Source: UBA2428 sp002343545 (GTDB lineage Bacteria > Bdellovibrionota > UBA2428). Taken from it: a DNA stretch of 35,998 nucleotides. Below, one piece after another: positions 25,032 to 32,109 of the stretch. The notes under the pieces are model-generated. The model was not told the DNA's origin. It was given only the letters and a program-made list of their open reading frames with translations, and searched no databases. The stretch lies in the NCBI GenBank assembly GCA_937952285.1, contig CALFZE010000045.1:1-35998 (forward strand). The letters run 5' to 3'. The number at the start of each line of letters is the position of its first letter. The first letter of the stretch is position 1. A program made the position numbers and the translations under genes.

Positions 25032-25436
25032 TCACGTCGACGATAAGATACGGTGCAGGGTCGACTTACTGCACTTCAAAATACGAGCGGTCTCGCGCAT
25101 GGAAATCCCGTGTTTTTTCGCGAGCTGACGCGCCCGCTCGGCGAGCCGCTCGGTTTCTTCGGGCGGGCGGCGCGAGGGGCGCCCGAGACGAGGAATCCTT
25201 GGGGAGAGAACGGAGGAAAGCCCCTCGGACTCGTACAAAGCCCGCCATTTTAGAACGGTTGGACGGCTGACCTCCACGGTTTGGGAGATCGCGTGGCTCG
25301 AGATGCCTTCGGCGGCCATGAGGATGACCCAACAGCGTTTGGCGAGTCGGGGGTCGGAGCTCCGATCGCGGGCGATGCGCTCGAGCTTCTCGGAGTCTTC
25401 TTTGCTCAGGGTTAAGGGGGGAGTCGTGGGAAACAT
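25032..25436 (-). CDS. Orphan IS630-type helix-turn-helix protein (transposase DNA-binding part only)
   Basis: A 134-residue protein resembling only the N-terminal, bipartite helix-turn-helix region of IS630-family transposases. The first HTH is LAKRCWVILMAAEGISSHAISQTVEVSRPTVLKWRALYESEG. A linker with the GRPSRRP element follows, then a second HTH, RARQLAKKHGISMRETARILKCSKSTLHRILSS. The frame is intact and ends neatly after the second HTH. The DDE catalytic domain is absent, and no trace of it lies downstream, where the 29-bp dyad array begins instead. The gene is divergent from the ubiB-like gene with 26 bp between start codons. It could be a transposase remnant or a domesticated regulator binding the array. 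DNA binding is well supported; its role is not. Confidence 0.8.
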   Translation of the reverse strand: MFPTTPPLTLSKEDSEKLERIARDRSSDPRLAKRCWVILMAAEGISSHAISQTVEVSRPTVLKWRALYESEGLSSVLSPRIPRLGRPSRRPPEETERLAERARQLAKKHGISMRETARILKCSKSTLHRILSST

Positions 25437-25447
25437 GGTTAAAGCCG

Positions 25448-25456
25448 TGCTAGATT
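25448..25456 (+). promoter_or_regulatory. Extended -10 (TGC-TAGATT) directly upstream of the ubiB-like gene
   Basis: TGC followed by TAGATT (25451-25456) lies exactly six bases before the ATG at 25463, with no Shine-Dalgarno between. This would make the mRNA leaderless. The whole space between the divergent HTH and ubiB-like starts is only 26 bp, so control regions must overlap the HTH gene's 5' end. Confidence 0.45.
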
Positions 25457-25462
25457 TGTGCC

Positions 25463-27130
25463 ATGTCGCTGCTGAGCCGTGCCGAGACCGTTCGCCGTGC
25501 CGTCAAGAATGTCGGTCGCATGAGCGAGATCGTGGCGGCCATGACCCGTTTCGGCTTCGGGACCGTGGTTGAGCGTACGGGGCTCGCCACGTTCTTGCCC
25601 GGCCGCGCGAGCGCTTCCGAGACCGATGCGACTTCGCCGACGCCGGAGCGTTTGCGCCGGCTCATGGAGCAGTTGGGTCCGACGTTCATCAAAGTCGGCC
25701 AGGTGTTGGGCGGCCGCCCCGATCTCGTGCCGGCCGACTTCGTGCGCGAGTTCGAGAAGCTCCAAGACCACGCCCCGCCACTACCCTTCGCGATCTTGCA
25801 GCCGATCCTCGAAGCCGAGCTCGGACGCAAGCTCGGCGACTGCTTCTCGAGCTTTGACACGGAACCGCTCGCCACGGCGAGCATCGCGCAGGTGCACGCC
25901 GCGCGGACGCTCGAGGGCGACGACGTCGTCGTGAAGATCCGCAAGCCCGACGTCGATCGTCAGCTTTCGCAGGATCTCGAGATCGTCGAACTGCTCGCGC
26001 AGCTCCTCGAACGCTACATCGAGGAACTCCGGCCCTTCCGCCCGCAGCAGATCGTGCTCGAGTTCAAACGTACCTTGCTCGAGGAAACGGACTTCCGCAT
26101 GGAGGCGACGAATATCCGCCGTTTCCGCGAGAACTTCGCAGGATCGAGCTTTCTCGTCATCCCCAAGGTCTACGGGGATCTTTCCTCGGACCGCGTTCTT
26201 ACGATGGAGCGTATCCGGGGCGTCAAGCTGAGCGACCTGGAGGCCGTGCGCGCGATGGGCGTGGATCCGCGCGAGCTACTCCGCCAAGGCATCGACCACT
26301 TCTTCCAGAGCGTCATGCGCGACGGTCTCTTCCACGCGGATCCGCACGCCGGTAACCTCATGGCGCTGCCCGACGGGCGCATGGGACTCATCGACTTCGG
26401 CTCGGTCGGGCGACTCTCCGTGCGCTCCAAAGACGCCATCGTGAATATGTTCCTCGCCATGCTGGCCGAGGACTACGACGCGCTCATCCTCGAGTACCTC
26501 GACCTGAGCCCCGCTTTCGAAGGCTCGCGCAGCACTTCGAACATCGAGCGCATCCAGCGCGAAGTCGCGCAGATCATGAGCCCCTACCACGGCCTGCCGC
26601 TCTCCGAGATCCCGGCCGGCAAGGTCCTCATGGAGTCCACGCGCGTCGCCTTCCGCTACCACGTCTCGCTGCCGCGCGACCTCGTGCTCGTCTTCAAGTC
26701 GATCATGACGCTCGAGGGAATCGGCCGCGCGCTCGACCCCGATTTCGACCTCGTGGGGGCCGCTTCGAAGTACGCGCGCGTTCTCTTCAAGGATCGCTTC
26801 GAGCCCGCGCGCCTGGGCAAGGAGGCCCTCTTCGCGAGCCGCGACGTTTCGCGGCTGCTGCGGAGCGCGCCCCGGCAATTGGGCGAAAGCCTGCGTCAAC
26901 TCGAAAGCGGCGAGCTGCGTTTGAATTTGCGACTCGAGGACCTCGAGCGCTACGCCCGTCGACAGGCGCAAGCCACGACGAAGGTCGCGCTCGCCATCCT
27001 CGCGAGTAGTCTCATCGTGTGTTCGACCTGGCTGACCGTCGCCGGTGGGCAGCCCTTCTGGCTGCTCATCACGGCGTGGTCACTCGCCATCAGCGTCGGC
27101 TTCTGGACTTACCTGCGGACCTGGCGCTGA
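25463..27130 (+). CDS. UbiB/ABC1/AarF-family atypical kinase
   Basis: A 555-residue membrane-associated protein-kinase-like ATPase of the UbiB family, associated in other bacteria with ubiquinone or isoprenoid-lipid handling. The family signatures are clear. The KxGQ motif appears as FIKVGQVLGGRPDLVP (77-80). The Ala-rich nucleotide loop is LATASIAQVHAA (136-147). The VVVKIRKP Lys is at 158. The catalytic region is LFHADPHAGNLM (about 290-301), and the DFG motif is LIDFGSVGRL (about 308-317). Two hydrophobic C-terminal segments (VALAILASSLIVCSTWLTVAG and FWLLITAWSLAISVGFWTYL) anchor it in the membrane. The 3' end overlaps the convergent gene at 27080-28183 by 51 bp. No Shine-Dalgarno is seen. 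Confidence 0.93.
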   Translation: MSLLSRAETVRRAVKNVGRMSEIVAAMTRFGFGTVVERTGLATFLPGRASASETDATSPTPERLRRLMEQLGPTFIKVGQVLGGRPDLVPADFVREFEKLQDHAPPLPFAILQPILEAELGRKLGDCFSSFDTEPLATASIAQVHAARTLEGDDVVVKIRKPDVDRQLSQDLEIVELLAQLLERYIEELRPFRPQQIVLEFKRTLLEETDFRMEATNIRRFRENFAGSSFLVIPKVYGDLSSDRVLTMERIRGVKLSDLEAVRAMGVDPRELLRQGIDHFFQSVMRDGLFHADPHAGNLMALPDGRMGLIDFGSVGRLSVRSKDAIVNMFLAMLAEDYDALILEYLDLSPAFEGSRSTSNIERIQREVAQIMSPYHGLPLSEIPAGKVLMESTRVAFRYHVSLPRDLVLVFKSIMTLEGIGRALDPDFDLVGAASKYARVLFKDRFEPARLGKEALFASRDVSRLLRSAPRQLGESLRQLESGELRLNLRLEDLERYARRQAQATTKVALAILASSLIVCSTWLTVAGGQPFWLLITAWSLAISVGFWTYLRTWR

Positions 27131-28183
27131 AGCGGCCGAGGCCGCCACGAAGTCTCGGCAGACGGGCGTGACCATGTCCAGCGAGGGCACGTCTTTCAAC
27201 GGCTCGCATCCGTTCTTCACGACGGGACACGCAGGACCTTCGGAAGCCCCGTAAAGTTCGCGGACCCGCTTTTCGATGCGAAGCGCGGCCGCTTCCTTGA
27301 AGGAACTGCAGTTGATCGACTCGTCCCAGGCCGCCGTGACGTAGTCCTGAAGCTGGAAGGTCGACGTCTCGGAGACTCGCCAGCGCCCGTCCGAGCACTC
27401 GAGGTAAGGCGGCGCGCGATCGGCGCCCTTCGGATCGGGCAGGACTCTATCCCAGAAGTAGCGTCCCTTCGCGTTCGCGTTCATGTCGGCGTAGGAATAG
27501 GTCGCCGTGGAGTAGAGTCCCCACGGTCCAGACTCGCTTTTTCGGCCGACCGCGCGTTCCGCGCGACGGGCCTTCAGCACGCGGCCGAGCTGGCCGGGCG
27601 TCTGATCCTTCTCCGGATCGTAGAAGTTCCGGTAGCTCATCTGGTAGCGATGTCCGTGCGTAAAGAAGTGACCGAACTTGTCGGACCCGACGTAATAGTC
27701 GCCCACGCGCAACGACGATCCGAGCAGACCGGTGACGGCCAGGGCGGGCGCCGAGAGCAGCTTCGAGTCGCGGTAGATCGTCTCTTCGTAGGGAATGACG
27801 CGTCGGTAGTCCTTGAGCTCGTCGCTCTTCTCGGCCCACGCTTCGAACTCTCCGCGGAAGTTCGACATCAGCGCGCCACCGCGGAAGCGCTCCAGGAGGG
27901 CTTGCTCCATGGCTTCGCGCTCGGCGGCGTGCCCACAGCTCGGCGGAGCCTGGTCGCGCTTCGGCTTCGCCGCGTCGAGCGCGGCGTTCCGCGCGGCCAC
28001 GGCTTCGGCCAGCCGGCGCCGCACTTCCGCGTTCAGCACCGCGCTCGCGTCGGGCAGACGCCGCTCGGGTTGATCCTTGTACTTGACCTCGTCGATCCAG
28101 CGCGCGGTGATGTTATCGACCTCGGCGGCCGACGCGTGGAACGCGCCCGCGCACAGAACGAGCACGCCCGCGCGTCGCTTCAT
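27080..28183 (-). CDS. Exported protein with SDKxGHFFxHG motif, third gene of glycosyltransferase operon
   Basis: A 367-residue exported protein. I start at the ATG at 28183 because it overlaps the glycosyltransferase stop as ATGA and begins the signal peptide MKRRAGVLVLCAGAFHASA|AEVDN. Conserved blocks shared with the first gene of the operon (29541-30722) are AEVDNxT at the mature N-terminus, DASAVLNxEV, YVGSDKFGHFFTHG (about 165-177), YSYADMNANAKGRYFW, DYVTAAWDESINCS and CPVVKNGCEPLKDVPxxxMVTPVC. The His/Asp/Lys of the SDKxGHFFxH motif look like possible active-site or metal residues. I recognise no named family; there is a faint resemblance to the DKxxHF motif of YfiM/DUF2279 lipoproteins. 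Its 3' end overlaps the convergent ubiB-like gene by 51 bp. Confidence 0.82.
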   Translation of the reverse strand: MKRRAGVLVLCAGAFHASAAEVDNITARWIDEVKYKDQPERRLPDASAVLNAEVRRRLAEAVAARNAALDAAKPKRDQAPPSCGHAAEREAMEQALLERFRGGALMSNFRGEFEAWAEKSDELKDYRRVIPYEETIYRDSKLLSAPALAVTGLLGSSLRVGDYYVGSDKFGHFFTHGHRYQMSYRNFYDPEKDQTPGQLGRVLKARRAERAVGRKSESGPWGLYSTATYSYADMNANAKGRYFWDRVLPDPKGADRAPPYLECSDGRWRVSETSTFQLQDYVTAAWDESINCSSFKEAAALRIEKRVRELYGASEGPACPVVKNGCEPLKDVPSLDMVTPVCRDFVAASAASAPGPQVSPEADADGE

Positions 28184-29544
28184 CGCAGCGACCAGCGCAT
28201 GACGCGCAAGCAGTCCCAAACGAGACCTTGCGGCGCCGGGTAGTCACCGACGTGGCTGAGCTCGACGTTAAGACGAGGCTTCGCGCTCGGCTTGGAGGTC
28301 ATCCAGTCCGCGACGAGATCCGGCTTGATGTTCTTCACGAACTCACGCTGGGCCTCGACCATGTGGTTCAGACGTTCGGCGTCGGAGAGGAGCGAAGCCA
28401 TCTCTTTGCCGACGGCGCCTTCGTCCTTGGTGATGACGGCGAGTCCTTTCGCGCGGAAGTAATCCGCGTTCGGACGCTCCTGGCCGCCGTTCACGTCGAG
28501 CAGCACGAGGGCCTTGCCGTCCTTGCTCGCGGTCGAACGGATGAAGAGTTCCATCGGCGTGAGCCCGCCCGTCTTGCCGATGACCCCGTCCGCCATCTGC
28601 ATCATGCCGAGCAGATCCGCCGGGGGAATGAGCCCCTTCACGTTTACGAGGTTGACGTTGTCGGGCAGTTTGAGCGCGGCCAAGTTCGAGAAGTGGGTCG
28701 GGTGACGACCCGAAACGGAAATGATCTGAAGCTCTTCGTTCGGGAACTGCGCGGCGAGTTGCTTGACCATGAGGGGGTAGTCCCCCACGCCGTTCGATCC
28801 GCTCGAGATGAGCACGGTCCGCACGTTCTTCTTGATGCCGTACTTCTGCCGAATCGCTTCGATGGCTTCTTCGGGCTGCTGATGCCGAACGGTATCGGAA
28901 ATCGGCATGCCGCTGGCCGTGACGCGGTCGGCGGGGACGCCCCGGCGGATCCAGGAGTCGCGGATCTCGGGCGCGCCCACGAAGGCCATGTCGAGCTCAA
29001 GCGCAAAACGGGCGAAGCCGGTTTCGTCGACGAGGTCGGTGTGAACCCAGCCCACGGGAATATCGGTGAAGTGCCCCTGCCCGCGCAGCTTCGCCATGAC
29101 TTGCGCGGCCGACGGGAAAGTCGTGAGCACCATGTCCGGCTTGAGCGATTTGAGCTTCTCGAGGACTTTCTGCGGGCGGTAGTTCGACGTGAGCGGGAGA
29201 TCGCCGATGGAAGCGACGTGCCGACCCTGGTCGAGCCAATCGAAGAAGGAATCGTCGTAGAGGTCGGGCCGCCCCTGCGTGAGCGCGTCGTAGATGCGAA
29301 GCATGAGCTCGCGCTCTTTCTCGGGCACGAAGTCGAGAAGGTCGATCAGGATGACTTCGGCGTTGGGATTGCGCTTACGCGCGAGATCCGCCGCCACTTC
29401 GGCCGCCGTCGTGTGCCCCTTCCCCACCGAGCCGTGGATCACGACGATCGTCTCCTTGGGCTGCGCGAAAGCGCCCAGGGTCGAGAGAAAAACGGCGCCG
29501 AGCGCGAGCGCGCGGAAACGCAGAGAACGAAGGCCCTTCATCAT
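28180..29544 (-). CDS. MGDG-synthase-type (GT28-like) glycosyltransferase with a signal peptide
   Basis: A 454-residue GT-B glycosyltransferase of the MGDG-synthase/UgtP type, which transfers sugar from a UDP-sugar to diacylglycerol. The acceptor-side domain begins with IHGSVGKGHTTAAEV (36-50, the family's GxGH motif) and includes LIDLLDFVPEKERELMLRIYDALTQGRPDLYD and VGWVHTDLV. The donor-side domain has LISSGSNGVGDYPLMV and the sugar-nucleotide motif VIGKTGGLTPMELF (321-334). Before the first strand lies MMKGLRSLRFRALALGAVFLSTLGAFA|Q, a convincing Sec signal peptide, which cytosolic family members lack. The gene overlaps both neighbours by ATGA, so all three are one operon whose other products are exported too. 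The acceptor could be lipid or something else. Confidence 0.88.
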   Translation of the reverse strand: MMKGLRSLRFRALALGAVFLSTLGAFAQPKETIVVIHGSVGKGHTTAAEVAADLARKRNPNAEVILIDLLDFVPEKERELMLRIYDALTQGRPDLYDDSFFDWLDQGRHVASIGDLPLTSNYRPQKVLEKLKSLKPDMVLTTFPSAAQVMAKLRGQGHFTDIPVGWVHTDLVDETGFARFALELDMAFVGAPEIRDSWIRRGVPADRVTASGMPISDTVRHQQPEEAIEAIRQKYGIKKNVRTVLISSGSNGVGDYPLMVKQLAAQFPNEELQIISVSGRHPTHFSNLAALKLPDNVNLVNVKGLIPPADLLGMMQMADGVIGKTGGLTPMELFIRSTASKDGKALVLLDVNGGQERPNADYFRAKGLAVITKDEGAVGKEMASLLSDAERLNHMVEAQREFVKNIKPDLVADWMTSKPSAKPRLNVELSHVGDYPAPQGLVWDCLRVMRWSLR

Positions 29545-30722
29545 TGGAGTTTTCCTTTCCTGTGCGGGTACGACGGTAAACTTTTCGCGTTGCTCTTGAG
29601 CAGACTCGGTTTCGAGAGGGAAGAAGGTTCGCGTTCGGGCTCGGCTTGGACGCGGAAGCTACGCCAAATCGCTTGGCAGACCGGCGTCACCATCCATTCG
29701 TAGGGGACGTCGCGGAGTTTCTCGCATCCGTCTTTCTCGACGGGGCACCACGCCTGCCCCGCGGGCGTGAGGCCCAGCTCGGCGACGTGCTTACGGACGG
29801 CGTAGCCCGTGTTCCCTTCGTAGCGGCTGCAGTTCACGCCTTCGTCCATGGCCGCGCTGACGTAATCGTTCCAATCGAAGGCGCGAGCGGTGACCTTCCA
29901 GACGCCGCCGTCGCAGGTCACGAAGGGGCGATCTCCGTGGATGAAGTCCGCCCAGAAGCGCATGCCCTGGTAGTTCGCGTTCAGATCGCCGTAGGAATAG
30001 ACGCCCGTGCCGCCTTGCCCGTAGGAACCCTCTTCTTGGGCGACGCCGATCTTGGCGGCCTGCTCGTCGGCGTAGCGCAGGACCTTCCCGTACTCGCCTT
30101 GCCGGCTCGGGGGGCCGAGCGCCTCGGCCCCGCGCTTGATCTCTTCGCGGTAGCTTCGGTAGTAATCCCAGCCGTGCGAGAAGAAGTGCCCGAGCTTGTC
30201 GCTACCGATGTAGTGCTCGCCGATCTTTACGGTCGAGGAGATGCGCGCGAACTGGAAGGGTCCTTCGAAGAGGCGCGTGACACTATTGAAGACGCCCCGG
30301 TGACGGTAGACCCCGCCGTCCGGACTCGACAGGCGCGACGCCTCGAGCACGGGCGTTTCGTCCACCCACGCTTCGTAGCCGGCGACGAGTTGTCCGCCGG
30401 ACTTGCGCAGGAATTCCTCGATGATCTCGCTCTCGGCCGCCTCGACTTGCTCGCGCACGTCGCAGCGGATGCGGCCCCGGTTGCGCATGAAGTTGGCCTT
30501 GTTCACGGTCGCGACCGCGTCGGCGATGAGGCGATTCACTTCGCCGTTCAACACGGCAGACGCGTCCGAAAGCGGCGCCTTGCCGGCGGCCTTCTGCGTT
30601 TTGTCGTGCAGGCGAGGCGTGAAGTTGTCGACCTCGGCCGCGAGGGACGCGGTCGAAGCGAGGCCGGCCACGAGGCAGGCCCTTCCCCAGACGAAACGGC
30701 GTGCGCGCACAATCAAAGGCAT
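29541..30722 (-). CDS. Exported protein with SDKxGHFFxHG motif, first gene of glycosyltransferase operon
   Basis: A 393-residue exported paralogue of the protein at 27080-28183. I start at the ATG at 30722, which opens the signal peptide MPLIVRARRFVWGRACLVAGLASTASLA|AEVDN; the longer upstream frame is non-coding in character. A perfect TATAAT ends exactly six bases before this ATG and no Shine-Dalgarno is present, pointing to a leaderless mRNA. Shared blocks are LSDASAVLNGEV (51-62), YIGSDKLGHFFSHG (171-184), YSYGDLNANYQGMRFW, DYVSAAMDEGVNCS and CPVEKDGCEKLRDVPYEWMVTPVC. Four Cys residues in the C-terminal third are common to both paralogues. A Ser/Lys-rich tail follows the conserved part. 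The stop overlaps the glycosyltransferase start (ATGA). Function unknown. Confidence 0.85.
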   Translation of the reverse strand: MPLIVRARRFVWGRACLVAGLASTASLAAEVDNFTPRLHDKTQKAAGKAPLSDASAVLNGEVNRLIADAVATVNKANFMRNRGRIRCDVREQVEAAESEIIEEFLRKSGGQLVAGYEAWVDETPVLEASRLSSPDGGVYRHRGVFNSVTRLFEGPFQFARISSTVKIGEHYIGSDKLGHFFSHGWDYYRSYREEIKRGAEALGPPSRQGEYGKVLRYADEQAAKIGVAQEEGSYGQGGTGVYSYGDLNANYQGMRFWADFIHGDRPFVTCDGGVWKVTARAFDWNDYVSAAMDEGVNCSRYEGNTGYAVRKHVAELGLTPAGQAWCPVEKDGCEKLRDVPYEWMVTPVCQAIWRSFRVQAEPEREPSSLSKPSLLKSNAKSLPSYPHRKGKLQ

Positions 30723-30728
30723 GGGTCG

Positions 30729-30734
30729 ATTATA
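30729..30734 (-). promoter_or_regulatory. Perfect TATAAT -10 box of the glycosyltransferase operon
   Basis: TATAAT on the minus strand, then CGACCC, then the ATG at 30722. Transcription would begin at or within a base or two of the start codon. No good -35 box is seen 16-18 bases upstream. Confidence 0.55.
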
Positions 30735-31033
30735 GGGGAGCGATGGCGCGGGGCGGAGAGCGGAAATTTGACCGATCTGTTCCGTTCCGGGTACGGAAGC
30801 GTGGGAACGGCGCGGGGAAACGCCAATAGGGCCGCCTTCCCCGCTTGGGAAAGCCGCCAACAAAAACGATCCGCCTCCCTCGGTGGGAAAGAGGCGGACC
30901 ACCCCCCAGAGACCGCTCAAGTCATTCGCCTCGGCCCGCGACGAATTTCGTCGTCGAGCCAGCTTCATCAACCTGCGCGTCTTACTCGGCGACCCCGTGG
31001 CCTACCGAGATTTTTTACGAAATTCAGGAACCT
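30735..31033. other. Intergenic region between the glycosyltransferase operon and flagellin
   Basis: About 300 bases without a gene. It holds the flagellin terminator (listed separately) and a near-perfect palindrome CGACGAATTTCGTCG (30939-30953). Its T5/A-tract sequences around 30862 and 31014 belong to or flank these structures. Upstream of 30722 I see nothing beyond the -10 box. Confidence 0.5.
30862..30898 (-). terminator. Intrinsic terminator for the flagellin transcript
   Basis: Read on the minus strand, TCCGCCTC and GAGGCGGA (30891-30898 and 30870-30877) form a perfect 8-bp stem with a 13-base loop, followed by TCGTTTTTG. It lies about 135 bases after the flagellin stop and before the next minus-strand gene. 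Confidence 0.8.
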
Positions 31034-31846
31034 CTAGCCGAGCAGCTTCAACGCCATTTGGTTCGTCGAGTTCGCTTGGCCCAAGACCGAAACGCCGGCC
31101 GTCAACATAATGTTGTTCCGGGTCATCTCGGCGACTTCCGTCGCCATGTCGGCGTCACGGATACGCGAGTTCGCGGCGCTCAAGTTCTCGACGCTGATGC
31201 CGAGGTTATTGATCGTCGCGCCCAGACGGTTCTGCAAGGCGCCGAAGTCGGCGCGCGTCGCCGAAACGCGTTGGATCGCCTCGTCGATCTTGGCCAGACC
31301 GATCTGCGCGCCCTCCTTCGTCCCGACGGTGAACTCCTTGAGCCCGAGCGTTTCCACCCGAGCGTGGATGCGGTCGATGCCTTCTTGGTTGCGGATACCG
31401 ACCTGGATGTCGAAGACCCCCGCCGTTCCGTTCAGGAGTTTGGTGCGGTTGTACTCCGTGCCGTTCGCGATGCGCTCGAGCTCTTGCATGAGCGATTGCA
31501 CTTCGACGTCGAGAAAGCCCCGTTCGTTGGGCCCGATCGTGTCGGAAGCGGCCTGGATGCCGAGTTCACGCAGACGAATGAGGATGTTGTTCGTCTCGGT
31601 CAAACCGCCTTCGGCGACTTGCACGAGCGAGATCCCGTCTTCGCTGTTACGGATGTTCATTTGGTAACCACGGATCTGCGCCCTCAGGTTATCGCTGATG
31701 GCGAGACCGGCCGCGTCGTCGGCGGCGTGGTTGATGCGGTAGCCGGAACTCATTCGTTCCATGGCCTTGCGCATGTCGTTGTTCGACCCTCGCAAGTTCC
31801 GCTGGGCGTTGATAGACGCCACGTTCGTATTAATCCGCAATCCCAT
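31034..31846 (-). CDS. fliC: Flagellin
   Basis: A 270-residue flagellin, the filament subunit exported by the flagellar type III system. The N-terminal D0/D1 region is canonical (MGLRINTNVASINAQRNLRGSNNDMRKAMERMSSGYRINHAADDAAGLAISDNLRAQIRGYQMNIRNSEDGISLVQVAEGGL), as is the C-terminal one (RADFGALQNRLGATINNLGISVENLSAANSRIRDADMATEVAEMTRNNIMLTAGVSVLGQANSTNQMALKLL). The variable central part is very short, as in other ~270-residue flagellins. The start at 31846 has AGGAGG four bases upstream. A longer frame upstream is rejected because MGLRINTN is the conserved flagellin N-terminus. Only one flagellin gene is in the window. Confidence 0.97.
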   Translation of the reverse strand: MGLRINTNVASINAQRNLRGSNNDMRKAMERMSSGYRINHAADDAAGLAISDNLRAQIRGYQMNIRNSEDGISLVQVAEGGLTETNNILIRLRELGIQAASDTIGPNERGFLDVEVQSLMQELERIANGTEYNRTKLLNGTAGVFDIQVGIRNQEGIDRIHARVETLGLKEFTVGTKEGAQIGLAKIDEAIQRVSATRADFGALQNRLGATINNLGISVENLSAANSRIRDADMATEVAEMTRNNIMLTAGVSVLGQANSTNQMALKLLG

Positions 31847-31980
31847 AGGTCCTCCTGACATTAGACAGAGACGAGGTTGCGAATCCTCTCGTTGTCTCTG
31901 CCGGAGCCTCCGGCTCCTGGATCCCGTGCTGACTGGACTCAGCCTCCTGGCCGAATCCATCGGGAACGAAATTTCGTTCC
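31847..31980 (-). promoter_or_regulatory. Structured 5' leader of the flagellin mRNA
   Basis: From the predicted start near 31981 to the ATG there are about 135 untranslated bases with four dyads, listed in transcript order. First is GGAACGAAATTTCGTTCC, an 18-bp perfect palindrome at 31963-31980 at the very 5' end. Next is GCTGA/TCAGC (31928-31943). Then GGAGCC-loop-GGCTCC (31903-31917). Last is CAGAGAC/GTCTCTG with inner GAGG/CCTC (31866-31900), just before the AGGAGG ribosome-binding site. Several GGA triplets lie in or near loops and in the ribosome-binding site, as in CsrA targets. CsrA control is inference. Confidence 0.6.
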
Positions 31981-31987
31981 TGAGAAC

Positions 31988-32015
31988 TTGTCGGGAGCTT
32001 CTTCGCGAAACTTTA
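31988..32015 (-). promoter_or_regulatory. Sigma-28 (FliA) promoter of flagellin
   Basis: On the minus strand, a perfect TAAAGTTT (32008-32015), a 12-base spacer and CCCGACAA (31988-31995) closely match the FliA consensus TAAAGTTT-N11-GCCGATAA. The position upstream of a flagellin gene is what the family predicts. Confidence 0.8.
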
Positions 32016-32109
32016 ACGGAAAACGAAAAAAACTTTCGCGGAGCTCCAAGACCACGGCCAAAGGCCCGGATTGCTTGAGTTTCGCCCTCGCGGGAGCGAC
32101 AATGATTTT

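Noticed and set aside
31847..31960. N-terminal extension of flagellin by 38 residues
   Set aside because: The extension is Arg/Ser-rich, lacks a ribosome-binding site and would precede the conserved MGLRINTN start, which has AGGAGG in place.
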